Assembly: GCF_019890615.1 (NCBI RefSeq)
Contig: NZ_JAINVZ010000009.1
Span: 62,001 to 126,000 of the forward strand
From: Streptantibioticus parmotrematis
Lineage (GTDB): Bacteria; Actinomycetota; Actinomycetes; Streptomycetales; Streptomycetaceae
Direction of reading: 5' to 3'
DNA length: 64,000 nt
Each line of letters opens with the position of its first letter. Position 1 is the stretch's first letter. The notes beneath the pieces were generated by a model. It had not been told where the DNA came from and searched no databases. It was given only the letters and a program-made list of their open reading frames with translations. A program made the position numbers and the translations under genes. Shown here in pieces: positions 56,592 to 64,000 of the stretch.

Positions 56592-57458
56592 ATGCCGCCG
56601 CCACGCCGTCAGGGGGAGCCCGGGTTCACGTCCCGGCTCAGCACGTATCGCGGGCCGACCGTACGGACCGCGCGCGCCGTCGTCCGGGGCCTGGTCCCGG
56701 CGCGGCGCCCCGGGGTCAGGCCGCCGCTGGTCACGTACTGCCTGATCGGCCTGTGCGTCCTGGTCTTCCTGGTCTCGCCGCTGTCCGGCCTCGACCCGGC
56801 GTACGGCACCGGCCACGCGCAACTGTGCGCCCAGGCGCGGTACTTCGACCGCTGGGGGGTGATCCCGGTGGAACTGTGGCACGGCACGCTCGCGCCCGCC
56901 TCGCTGGGGCTGCCGTCCGGCTGCCCGGTGCCCGCCCGGATGGTGAAGGTGCCGTTCCTGTCGGTGTTGACCTCACTCTTCGTGCACGGAGGGTGGGCGC
57001 ACCTGCTGGGCAACATGCTCTTCCTGTACGTCTTCGGCGCGGGCGTGGAGGAGCGGATGGGCCGGGCCCGCTTCGCCGTCTTCTACGTGGTGACCGGCTA
57101 CGTCGCCACCTACGGCTACGCGCTGGGCCACCAGGGCTCGACGCAGACCCTGGTGGGCGCCTCGGGGGCGATCTCCGGGGTGCTGGGCGCGTACCTGTTC
57201 CTGCATCCGTCGGCCCGGGTGACCAGCCTCTTCCCGTTCCTGCTCTTCCTGCCGCTGCGCTTCCCGGCGTGGGTGGTGCTGGCGTTCTGGTTCGGGTTGC
57301 AGTGGATCGCGGCCCGTACCGAGCAGGCCGGGCCCGCGGTGGCGTACCTGGCGCACGTGACCGGCTTCGTGTTCGGGTTCGCGGTGACGGCGGCGCTCTT
57401 CCGGCCGCGGTCTAAGCTGGCCCCGCAAGCCGTGACCCGAGGAGAGGGCCAGCCGTGA
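56592..57458 (+). CDS. Rhomboid-family intramembrane serine protease
   Basis: A 288-residue protein with six or seven membrane helices. Active-site residues are Ser191 in VGASGAISGVLGAYLF and His255 in AYLAHVTGFVFGFAV, with the oxyanion-region Asn141 in WAHLLGNMLFLYVFG. A short cytoplasmic N-terminus is rich in Arg. Two extracellular Cys (LCAQ and SGCP) lie in the first loop. Its stop overlaps the next gene's GTG start by 4 bp, coupling it to the small Lrp-type protein. Substrates are unknown. Confidence 0.93.
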   Translation: MPPPRRQGEPGFTSRLSTYRGPTVRTARAVVRGLVPARRPGVRPPLVTYCLIGLCVLVFLVSPLSGLDPAYGTGHAQLCAQARYFDRWGVIPVELWHGTLAPASLGLPSGCPVPARMVKVPFLSVLTSLFVHGGWAHLLGNMLFLYVFGAGVEERMGRARFAVFYVVTGYVATYGYALGHQGSTQTLVGASGAISGVLGAYLFLHPSARVTSLFPFLLFLPLRFPAWVVLAFWFGLQWIAARTEQAGPAVAYLAHVTGFVFGFAVTAALFRPRSKLAPQAVTRGEGQP

Positions 57459-57736
57459 TCACCGCGATCGTGCTCATCAAGACCGACGTCGACCGGATTC
57501 CCGAGATCGCCGAGTCGATCGCGGCGCTGGAGCACGTCAGCGAGGTCTACTCGGTCACCGGGACGTACGACCTGGTCGCCCTGGTCCGGGTGGCCCGGCA
57601 CGACGACCTCGCGGACGTCATCCCGGGCCGGATCAGCAAGATCCCCGGCGTCGCGCGCACCGACACGCACGTGGCGTTCCGCACCTACTCGCAGCACGAC
57701 CTGGAGGCGGCGTTCTCCATCGGCCTGGAGGGCTGA
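57455..57736 (+). CDS. Stand-alone Lrp/AsnC ligand-binding (RAM) protein
   Basis: A 93-residue protein comprising only the C-terminal effector domain of Lrp/AsnC regulators: ITAIVLIKTDVDRIPEIAESIAALEHVSEVYSVTGTYDLVALVRVARHDDLADVI followed by IPGVARTDTHVAFRTYS. No helix-turn-helix is present. Such proteins form oligomers that can bind amino acids. The GTG start overlaps the rhomboid gene's stop. The link to the protease is positional only. Confidence 0.9.
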   Translation: MITAIVLIKTDVDRIPEIAESIAALEHVSEVYSVTGTYDLVALVRVARHDDLADVIPGRISKIPGVARTDTHVAFRTYSQHDLEAAFSIGLEG

Positions 57737-57760
57737 GGGCCCCGCAGCCGCGCGGACCGC

Positions 57761-59155
57761 TCAGCCCCGCGGGCGACCCGAGCGGTCCGGCACGCAACGG
57801 CCGTCCTCAGTGCGGTAGTTCCACGCCGCGCCGTCCCGGACCAGTTCGGCGACCGCGGTCAGGAAGCGGTCGACGTGCTCGTCGGGGGTGCCCGCGCCGA
57901 AGCTCACCCGGATCGCGTTGAGCGACCGCTCGCCGGGCGCGGCCTCGGGGGCGCCGCACTCCCCCGGCGCGTCCTGCTCGCCGCCGAGCAGCGTGCGCAC
58001 CAGCGGGTGCGCACAGAACAGCCCGTCGCGCACGCCGATGCCGTACTCGGCCGACAGGGCGGCGGCGAAGTGCGAGCTGTTCCAGCCGTCGACGACGAAC
58101 GAGATGACGCCGACCCGCTCGGCGTCCTCGCCGAACAGCGACAGCACCCTGACCCCCGGCACCGCGGCCAGCCCGGTCAGCACGCGTCCGACCAGCTCCC
58201 GCTCCCGTGCCACGAGCGCCTCGAAGCCCGCCTCGCGCAGCGTCCGGCAGGCCGAGGCGATGGCGTGGACGCCGATGACGTTGGGCGAACCGGCCTCGTG
58301 GCGGGCGGCGGTGGTGTGCCACTCGACGTCCACGCCGCCGTCCGCGCGCCGGGCCACGGTACGGCTGGCGCCACCGCCCGCGAGGTACGGTTCGGCGTCG
58401 CGCAGCCAGTCCGCGCGTCCGGCCAGCACGCCGGAGCCGAAGGGCGCGTAGAGCTTGTGGCCGGAGAACGCCACGTAGTCCACGTCGAGGTCGGCGATGT
58501 CCACCGGGTGGTGCGGGGCGAGCTGGGCGGCGTCCAGCACGATGCGGGCGCCGTGCGCGTGGGCGGCGGCGGCCAGTTCGCGCACCGGCCACAGCTCACC
58601 GGTGACGTTGGACGCGCCGGTGACGCACACCAGCGCCTCCCCGTGCCCGTCCCGCCCGGCCAGCGCCTTCTCCAGCGTCTCGACGGCCTGCGCCGGGGTG
58701 CGCGGGGCGCTCAGGTAGGTCACCCGGGCGCGGCGCCAGGGCAGCAGCGAGGCGTGGTGCTCGGTCTCGAAGACGAAGACCTCGGTGCCGTCCGGCACGG
58801 CCGCGGCCAGCAGGTTCAGCGAGTCGGTGGTGGACCGGGTGAAGACCAGCTGGTCGTCGGGGCGGCAGCCGAGGAAGGCGGCGACCTCGGCGCGGGCGGC
58901 CTCGAACAGGTCGGTCGACAGCTGCGACAGGTAGCCCGCGCCCCGGTGCACGCTCCCGTAGTACGGCGCGTACGCGGCCACGTCGTCCCAGACCCGCTGG
59001 AGGGCGGGCGCGCTGGCCGCGTAGTCCAGCGCGGCGTAGGTGACCTCGCCGCCGGTGACCAGCGGGACGAGGACGTCGCGGCCGAGGACGGGCAGCGGGG
59101 CGGTGCGGCAGGCGGCGGGCTGGTCGCAAGCGGCGGAGGCAGCGGAGGCGGACAT
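57761..59155 (-). CDS. Class V aminotransferase / cysteine desulfurase-like PLP enzyme
   Basis: A 464-residue PLP enzyme of the SufS/CsdA fold. The internal-aldimine lysine is Lys234 in YVAFSGHKLYAPFGSGVL. His134 (ETEHHASLLPW) stacks on PLP, and Asp208/Gln211 in RIVLDAAQLAPHH bind the cofactor ring. YLDYAA-type opening is seen as ALDYAASAPAL and RGAGYLSQLSTDLFEAAR follows. The C-terminal part differs from SufS and carries a Cys in the loop DGLFCAHPLV. The start at 59155 is preferred over an upstream frame through the leader. A SAM-IV riboswitch about 280 nt upstream implies a role in methionine/cysteine sulfur metabolism. Confidence 0.88.
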   Translation of the reverse strand: MSASAASAACDQPAACRTAPLPVLGRDVLVPLVTGGEVTYAALDYAASAPALQRVWDDVAAYAPYYGSVHRGAGYLSQLSTDLFEAARAEVAAFLGCRPDDQLVFTRSTTDSLNLLAAAVPDGTEVFVFETEHHASLLPWRRARVTYLSAPRTPAQAVETLEKALAGRDGHGEALVCVTGASNVTGELWPVRELAAAAHAHGARIVLDAAQLAPHHPVDIADLDVDYVAFSGHKLYAPFGSGVLAGRADWLRDAEPYLAGGGASRTVARRADGGVDVEWHTTAARHEAGSPNVIGVHAIASACRTLREAGFEALVARERELVGRVLTGLAAVPGVRVLSLFGEDAERVGVISFVVDGWNSSHFAAALSAEYGIGVRDGLFCAHPLVRTLLGGEQDAPGECGAPEAAPGERSLNAIRVSFGAGTPDEHVDRFLTAVAELVRDGAAWNYRTEDGRCVPDRSGRPRG

Positions 59156-59434
59156 GGCGAACTCCCGTGGAAAGGCAGGCGAATTCGGCCTTCGAGCCGA
59201 AGCGAGGCCGAAAGGGCGGAAAGCGTGAATAACGTGAAATACGCAGAGACGACGCACGGCGGCGCGTACCGGAGTGAAGCCGGACGGGCGTCGGACGTGG
59301 GACGTGCGGGCCGTTGACCGGAACCCGGCGGATCACCGGGCCGCAAAGGCCCGCGATCCGGAAAGCCGGAAAAAGGGAAGGACCGGTCGGCCCTATCGCA
59401 TTCGCTTGCTCAAGAGAGTCTCCCGCGACAACCA

Positions 59435-59573
59435 GGACCCCGGGTTCGCGAGGGGTCCGCGCTTGCCATGAGCCTCGCTGCTCACGGCCTGGTCATCACC
59501 CGGGGCACCCCGCCACGGACGGAGGGTTGCCGGACAGCGAGCCGGGGCCTTTGCGCTGTCACTCGTGACCTGC
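59435..59573 (-). promoter_or_regulatory. SAM-IV riboswitch
   Basis: The minus strand reads GGTCACGAGTGACAGCG, then CCCCGGCTCGCTGTCCGGCA, ACCCTCC, GGCGGGGTGCCCCGGGTGAT, GACCAGG and later GGCTCATGGCAAGCGCGG. This matches the SAM-IV consensus from actinobacteria segment by segment (GGTCATGAGTGCCAGCG, CTGGCCGGCAACCCTCC, GGTGGGGTGCCCCGGGTGATGACCAGG, GGCAAGCGCGG). Right after the aptamer GGACCCC (minus strand, 59458-59452) pairs with GGGGTCC (59441-59435), a possible terminator. The regulated gene would be the class V aminotransferase. Confidence 0.9.
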
Positions 59574-59620
59574 CGGTGAGTGTAGCAGGGGACCGCCGGC
59601 CCCCTGCCACACCGTCCGCA

Positions 59621-60685
59621 TCACGCGTTGCTGGCCGCCACCCAGCGGTCCAGCACCGCCCGCGCGGCGCCGGAGTCGATGGCCTCGGCCGCCTTCGCCA
59701 CTCCGGCCGCCAGCTGCTCCTGGAGCGTCCCCTCACCGGGCGCGAGGGCCACCAGCGCGGCGGCGGAGTTGAGCAGCACCGCCTCGCGCACCGGCCCGGT
59801 CTCCCCGGCCAGCAGCCGCCGCGCCACCTCGGCGTTGTGCGCCGCGTCGCCACCGCGCAAGGCCTCCACCGGGACCAGGCCGATGCCGATGTCCCGCGGG
59901 TCGAACGGGACCTGGTCGACCTTGCCGTCGCGCACCCACCACACCTGCGAGGTCGCGGTGGTGGTCAGCTCGTCCAGGCCGTCGTCGCCGCGGAACACCA
60001 GCGCGGACGAGCCGCGTTCGGCCAGCACGCCCGCCATCAGCGGTGCCATGCGCGCGTTGGCCACGCCGGTGGCCTGCGCGGTGACCCGGGCCGGGTTGGT
60101 CAGCGGGCCGAGGAAGTTGAAGACGGTGGGGATGCCCAGCTGCGCCCGGGCGTTGGCGACGTGGCGCAGCGCGGGGTGGAACTTCACCGCGAAGCAGAAC
60201 GTGATCCCGGCCTCGGCGGCCACCTCCGCGACCCGGCGCGGCGTCAGTTCCAGGTTGACCCCGAGCTTCTCCAGCACGTCGGACGCGCCGCTCGCGGAGG
60301 AGGAGGCGCGGTTGCCGTGCTTGACGACCCGGGCGCCGGTGCCGGCCACCACGATCGCGGACATGGTGGAGATGTTGACCGTCCTGGCCATGTCGCCGCC
60401 GGTGCCGACGATGTCCACGCTGGGTCCGGCCACCTCGATGAGGTTGGCGTGCGCGTACATCGCGCGCACGATCCCGGCCAGTTCCTCCACCGTCTCGCCC
60501 TTGGCCCGCAGCGCCACCGCGAAGCCCGCGATCTGCGGGTCGCTGGCCTCGCCGCGCATGACGCGGTCCATCGCCCAGGCGGTGTCGTCCCCGGTCAGGT
60601 CCCGGCCCTCCAGCAGCCGGGTGAGGATCTGCGGCCAGCCGCGGGTCGCCACGCCGTCGCCTCCGACTGGGTTCCGCGCGTTCAT
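59621..60685 (-). CDS. trpD: Anthranilate phosphoribosyltransferase
   Basis: A 354-residue TrpD that transfers the phosphoribosyl group from PRPP to anthranilate. Signature motifs are [53 protein letters not shown], with the PRPP-binding GTGGD and the KHGNR/SS loop, [31 protein letters not shown] and the Mg-binding DGLDELT. It is isolated from the other trp genes, with trpEG 30 kb away. The SAM-IV leader of the next gene begins about 50 bp after its stop, so it is presumably transcribed separately. Confidence 0.96.
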   Translation of the reverse strand: MNARNPVGGDGVATRGWPQILTRLLEGRDLTGDDTAWAMDRVMRGEASDPQIAGFAVALRAKGETVEELAGIVRAMYAHANLIEVAGPSVDIVGTGGDMARTVNISTMSAIVVAGTGARVVKHGNRASSSASGASDVLEKLGVNLELTPRRVAEVAAEAGITFCFAVKFHPALRHVANARAQLGIPTVFNFLGPLTNPARVTAQATGVANARMAPLMAGVLAERGSSALVFRGDDGLDELTTTATSQVWWVRDGKVDQVPFDPRDIGIGLVPVEALRGGDAAHNAEVARRLLAGETGPVREAVLLNSAAALVALAPGEGTLQEQLAAGVAKAAEAIDSGAARAVLDRWVAASNA

Positions 60686-60746
60686 GGGCCGCTCCTGGGG
60701 GTACGTGACATGCCTCGCGGCAAGCCTATCGAGGCGGCGGGCACGC

Positions 60747-60789
60747 CGAAGGCCCCGTCCGGACTGTGGCGGTCCGTACGGGGCCTTCG
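60747..60789 (-). terminator. Strong terminator of the qcrCAB operon
   Basis: CGAAGGCCCCGT and ACGGGGCCTTCG form a perfect 12-bp outer stem, extended by an inner CGGAC/GTCCG stem with a 7-nt loop. It is located about 60 bp after the qcrB stop and 60 bp before the trpD start, insulating trpD from the strong respiratory operon. Confidence 0.9.
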
Positions 60790-60849
60790 GTGACGCGTCG
60801 GGCGGGGGCCCGGGGGCTGGGGTGCCCCCGGGACGTACCGCCGCGGGGA

Positions 60850-62496
60850 TCAGTGGTGGCCGTGGCCGCTGGTGATCTCCGCGTGCTCCTCCGCGGTCGG
60901 CTTCGGGATCTGGCTTCCCTCGCCGTACATGCCCTGGGAGAGCTTGGACCGCAGCTTGGTGACCGGGCCGGCCTTGCGGCGCACGCCGTTCTCGTCGACC
61001 TCTTCGCCGAGTTCGAACGGCTGGTGCTGGACGTGCTGGGTGAGGGTGTACATCTGGCCCTGGTCCAGCGGCGCGTGCACCTCGACGAACTCACCGTGCG
61101 GCAGGCGCTTGATGACACCGGTCTCCCGGCCGTGCAGCACCTTGTCCTTGTCGCGGCGTTGCAGGCCCATGCAGATCCGCTTGGTGGCCACGAAGGTCAG
61201 GACCGGGATCACGAAGAACGAGATCCGGACGAACCAGGTCACCGCGTTGATCGACAGGTGGAAGTGGGTCGCGGCGATGTCGTTGCCACCACCGAGCAGC
61301 AGCACCATGTACCAGGCCACCCACGCGGCGCCGAACGCGGTGCGCGTCGGGGCGTTGCGCGGACGGTCGGCGAGGTGGTGCTCGCTCTTGTCACCGGTGA
61401 CCCAGGACTCGATGAACGGCCACAGCGCCATGACGGCCAGGACCACACCGAACAGGACCAGCGGGATGAAGACGCCCAGCTGGAGCGTGTGACCCCAGAA
61501 GTTGATCTCCCAGCCCGGCATGGCGCGGATCAGGCCCTCGGCCATGCCCATGTACCAGTCGGGCTGCGCACCGGTGGACACCTGGTCCGGACGGTACGGG
61601 CCGAACTCCCAGATCGGGTTGATCGAGGCGACCGCGGCGACCGCCGCGATGACACCGAACACCAGGAAGAAGAAGCCGCCGGCCTTCGCCATGTACACCG
61701 GCATGAGCGGCATGCCGACGACGTTCTTCTCGGTCCGGCCGGGGCCGGGGAACTGGGTGTGCTTGTGGTAGAAGACCAGGATCAGGTGGGCCACCAGCAG
61801 ACCGGCCATGATGCCCGGCAGCAGCAGGATGTGGATGGTGTAGAAGCGGGCCACGAAGTCGTGTCCCGGGAACTGGCCGCCGAACAGGAAGAACGACAGG
61901 TAGGTACCGACGATCGGCACCGACAGGATCGCGCCTTCCATGAAGCGCACACCGGTACCGGACAGCAGGTCGTCCGGGAGCGAGTAACCGGTGAAGCCGG
62001 TGAACATGCCCAGGACGAACAGCAGGAAGCCGAACATCCAGTTGACCTCACGCGGCTTGCGGAACGCGCCGGTGAAGAACACTCGCATCATGTGGACGAA
62101 CATGCCCGCGATGAAGACGACCGCCGACCAGTGGTGGATCTGGCGGATCAGCAGACCGCCGCGCACCTCGAAGCTGATGTTCATGGTCGAGTTGAACGCT
62201 TCGGACATCCGGATGCCCTGGAGCGGCACGTACGGGCCGCTGTAGGTCACCTCGTTCATGCTCGGGTGGAAGAACAGCGTCAGGTAGACACCCGTCATGA
62301 TGATGATCATGAAGCTGTACAGGCAGATCTCACCCAGCATGAAGGACCAGTGGTCCGGGAAGATCTTGCGCATGTTGGCCTTGGCCAGGCTGTAGACGCC
62401 CAGCCTGCCGTCGGCCCAGTCCGCCAGCCGCTCGCCGGCCGGGGCCTTGCCCCGGGGCGCGCTCGCGTCGTCGGTGGCGTGGTTCGTGGTGCTCAT
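60850..62496 (-). CDS. qcrB: Cytochrome bc1 complex cytochrome b subunit
   Basis: A 548-residue actinobacterial cytochrome b, the membrane core of the menaquinol:cytochrome c reductase. The two heme-binding helices with paired His are visible ([24 protein letters not shown] and [29 protein letters not shown]). The Qo motif is PxWE/PEWY-like in [36 protein letters not shown]-terminal extension of about 120 residues, ending [38 protein letters not shown], is usual for actinobacteria. It overlaps qcrA by 4 bp and is followed by a strong terminator. Confidence 0.97.
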   Translation of the reverse strand: MSTTNHATDDASAPRGKAPAGERLADWADGRLGVYSLAKANMRKIFPDHWSFMLGEICLYSFMIIIMTGVYLTLFFHPSMNEVTYSGPYVPLQGIRMSEAFNSTMNISFEVRGGLLIRQIHHWSAVVFIAGMFVHMMRVFFTGAFRKPREVNWMFGFLLFVLGMFTGFTGYSLPDDLLSGTGVRFMEGAILSVPIVGTYLSFFLFGGQFPGHDFVARFYTIHILLLPGIMAGLLVAHLILVFYHKHTQFPGPGRTEKNVVGMPLMPVYMAKAGGFFFLVFGVIAAVAAVASINPIWEFGPYRPDQVSTGAQPDWYMGMAEGLIRAMPGWEINFWGHTLQLGVFIPLVLFGVVLAVMALWPFIESWVTGDKSEHHLADRPRNAPTRTAFGAAWVAWYMVLLLGGGNDIAATHFHLSINAVTWFVRISFFVIPVLTFVATKRICMGLQRRDKDKVLHGRETGVIKRLPHGEFVEVHAPLDQGQMYTLTQHVQHQPFELGEEVDENGVRRKAGPVTKLRSKLSQGMYGEGSQIPKPTAEEHAEITSGHGHH

Positions 62497-63563
62497 CCGC
62501 GCTCCCAGAAGCTCGGGCCGACCGGCTCGGTGAAGTCACCGAGTGCTTCGAGGTAGCCCTTGTCGTTCACGCTGATCCGCAGCTGCGGCAGAGCGTGACC
62601 GGCCGGACCGAAGATGACCCGGCCGCCGTCGGAAAGGTCGAACGTCGACTGGTGGCACGGGCACAGCACGTGGTGCGTCTGCTGCTCGTACAGGCTGATC
62701 GGGCAGCCGACGTGGGTGCAGATCTTGGAGAACGCCACGATGCCCTCGTGGCCCCAGTCCGCCTCCCGCTTGTCCTTGATGTCCTCCGGCTTCAGGCGGA
62801 CGATCATCAGCGCCGCCTTGGCGATGACGTCGTCGTAGTCGTCGGAGTTGTCGTTCAGACCCGGGGGCTGGGCGAAGGTGAGCGAACCGACGCCGACGTC
62901 CTCGGGACGCAGCGGCAGGTTCGTGTTGACGTTGATCAGCTGCATGCCCTTGCGCCAGGCGGTGTGCCGCAGCGACGTGCCCGGCATCGGGCCCAGGTCG
63001 CGCAGCAGCACGACGCCGGCGAGCGGCACCATGGCCAGCGCGCCGAACATGGTGTTGCGGATCAGCTTGCGGCGGCCGAACTGGCTCTCCGAGGCGCCCT
63101 GCCGGAAGTCGGCCAGCACCTTCTGCTTGACCTCGGGCTCCGCCTCGATCGGGTGCCGCTCCTGCGGCATCTCGACGTCCGACATCAGGGTGCGGGCCCA
63201 GTGGACCGCGCCCGCGCCGATGCAGAACAGCGCCACGCCGAGCGACCAGCCCAGCGAGAAGTTCAGGGCGCTGACGTGACCGAACGGGAAGATGTAGACG
63301 ATCTTGCTCGGCGGGATCAGCGAGTACGCCGCGATGAAGCCGAGGGTGGCCACCATCGACAGCGTGAACATGAACGCGACGGCACGCTCGGAGCGCCGCG
63401 CGGCACGCTCGTCGATGTCCTGACGGCGGGGCTGGTGGGGCGGCAGGCCGGGGTCGGCGAACGGGTCCTCGGCGACGGCCACCGCGCCGTCGTGAGCGTC
63501 CGACCGCTCACTCGGCAGGTTTTCTTCTGACATGTCCTCGTGGGATCCAGGGTGGCTACTCAT
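62493..63563 (-). CDS. qcrA: Rieske iron-sulfur subunit of the bc1 complex
   Basis: A 356-residue Rieske protein of the actinobacterial type with three N-terminal membrane helices (VAFMFTLSMVATLGFIAAYSLI; FSLGWSLGVALFCIGAGAV; TMFGALAMVPLAGVVLLRDLG). The [2Fe-2S] cluster motifs are CTHVGCPISLYEQ and CPCHQSTFDLSDGGRVIFGPA, near residues 290-330. It transfers electrons from menaquinol at the Qo site to the diheme QcrC. The start overlaps the qcrC stop and the stop overlaps the qcrB start, 4 bp each; an ATG 10 codons in (MSEENLPSE) is an alternative. Confidence 0.97.
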   Translation of the reverse strand: MSSHPGSHEDMSEENLPSERSDAHDGAVAVAEDPFADPGLPPHQPRRQDIDERAARRSERAVAFMFTLSMVATLGFIAAYSLIPPSKIVYIFPFGHVSALNFSLGWSLGVALFCIGAGAVHWARTLMSDVEMPQERHPIEAEPEVKQKVLADFRQGASESQFGRRKLIRNTMFGALAMVPLAGVVLLRDLGPMPGTSLRHTAWRKGMQLINVNTNLPLRPEDVGVGSLTFAQPPGLNDNSDDYDDVIAKAALMIVRLKPEDIKDKREADWGHEGIVAFSKICTHVGCPISLYEQQTHHVLCPCHQSTFDLSDGGRVIFGPAGHALPQLRISVNDKGYLEALGDFTEPVGPSFWERG

Positions 63564-64000
63564 GACTTCCTGGCCTTCGTGGTGTGAGCGGCGACCCAGA
63601 CGGCGACGGCGATCAGGGTGCCGAGACCGAAGATCCAGCCGAACAGGCCCTCGCTCACCGGGCCGAGGCCACCGAGTTCGAGACCGCCCTCGCTCGGCGT
63701 CTTACCGCTGTCCACCTCGCCCAGGTAGGCGATGATGTCCTTCTTGTCCTTCTCCGGCATGGTCGTGTCGGGGAAGTTCGGCATGTTCTGCGGGCCGGTC
63801 AGCATGGCCTCGTAGATGTGCTTGGGGGTCACGCCCTGCAGCGTGGGGGCGAACTTGCCGTCCGACAGCGCACCGCCCTTGCCGGACGCGTTGTGGCACT
63901 GCGAGCAGTTGGTGCGGAAGAGCTGACCGCCGTTGGCGATGTCCGCCCCGCCCGGGCTGTACTGCGCCTTGGTCGGCACGCTGGGACCGGGGCCGAGCGA
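63560..64000 (-). CDS. qcrC: Diheme cytochrome c subunit of the bc1 complex (5' part outside window)
   Basis: The last 146 codons of qcrC; the N-terminal part with the first heme site is beyond the window edge. The second class I cytochrome c domain is visible: GGQLFRTNCSQCHNASGKGGALSDGKFAPTLQGVTP with the CxxCH heme motif, and the distal Met in NMPNFPDTTMPEKDKKDIIAYL. A single C-terminal membrane anchor follows (LFGWIFGLGTLIAVAVWVAAH) and a short basic tail. It is the first gene of the qcrC-qcrA-qcrB operon and passes electrons directly to cytochrome c oxidase in the bcc-aa3 supercomplex. Confidence 0.95.
   Translation of the reverse strand, partial: SLGPGPSVPTKAQYSPGGADIANGGQLFRTNCSQCHNASGKGGALSDGKFAPTLQGVTPKHIYEAMLTGPQNMPNFPDTTMPEKDKKDIIAYLGEVDSGKTPSEGGLELGGLGPVSEGLFGWIFGLGTLIAVAVWVAAHTTKARKS

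Overview
The window is high-GC actinobacterial DNA with strong third-position G/C bias, frequent GTG starts and 4-bp stop/start overlaps. The gene content (cytochrome bc1 qcrCAB, class II DAHP synthase, a fused TrpE-TrpG with a WWW leader peptide, ROK glucokinase, PASTA kinase, DUF397/XRE pairs) and three actinobacterial-type riboswitches point to Streptomyces or a very close relative. From memory, the order resembles the S. coelicolor metF-thi-bfr-aroH-trpE-pfk-glk-qcr neighbourhood; this was not checked by alignment. It is mainly core chromosome, with one clear accessory island at about 21.2-28.0 kb.

Layout. 0-3.5 kb: a truncated TetR regulator, a phytoene-desaturase-like FAD enzyme behind a palindromic operator, and a Q/Y/G/P-rich membrane protein. 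3.6-10 kb: metF, thiE, an Rv2175c-like DNA-binding protein and an FAD reductase on the minus strand, then a TPP riboswitch driving thiO-thiS-thiG. 10-16.4 kb: PASTA kinase, endonuclease IV with a 39-bp tandem repeat at its 3' end, a sulfite-oxidase-like enzyme, bacterioferritin and an iron-box-controlled Bfd, then DAHP synthase. 16.4-19.1 kb: an AbaA/WhiJ-type module (ATPase, XRE/DUF5753 regulator, duplicated DUF397 protein, coupled membrane protein) and a YunG-like protein. 19.2-21.1 kb: a LysR regulator divergent from cupin and DoxX genes, with a T-N11-A palindrome between them.

21.2-28.0 kb is a polymorphic-toxin locus on the minus strand: an SseB-like protein, a WXG100-like helical protein, a 1554-residue T7SS-type RHS protein ending in a barnase-like ribonuclease tip, a barstar-family immunity protein and a small ORF. 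Base composition drops at the DPLGL junction into the toxin tip and immunity gene, as expected for a swapped cassette. 28.0-33.8 kb: trp attenuator and trpEG, then an iron-box-controlled efe system in which EfeU and EfeO are a single polypeptide, plus EfeB.

33.9-49.4 kb: phosphofructokinase with PPi-type active-site residues, a plsC-histidine kinase-response regulator operon, esterase, endonuclease/exonuclease/phosphatase protein, glucokinase, ArsA-like ATPase and SRPBCC protein, phosphoesterase, acyl-CoA ligase, a PimB-like glycosyltransferase and a Gpi18-like membrane transferase that appears to start at CTG. Two copies of an intergenic inverted-repeat element lie in this stretch. 49.4-64 kb: M48 protease and a lipoprotein gluzincin, two paralogous NlpC/P60 hydrolases (one behind a c-di-AMP riboswitch), a NYN protein, rhomboid protease, Lrp-type RAM protein, a class V aminotransferase behind a SAM-IV riboswitch, trpD, and the qcrC-qcrA-qcrB operon, whose first gene runs off the window edge.
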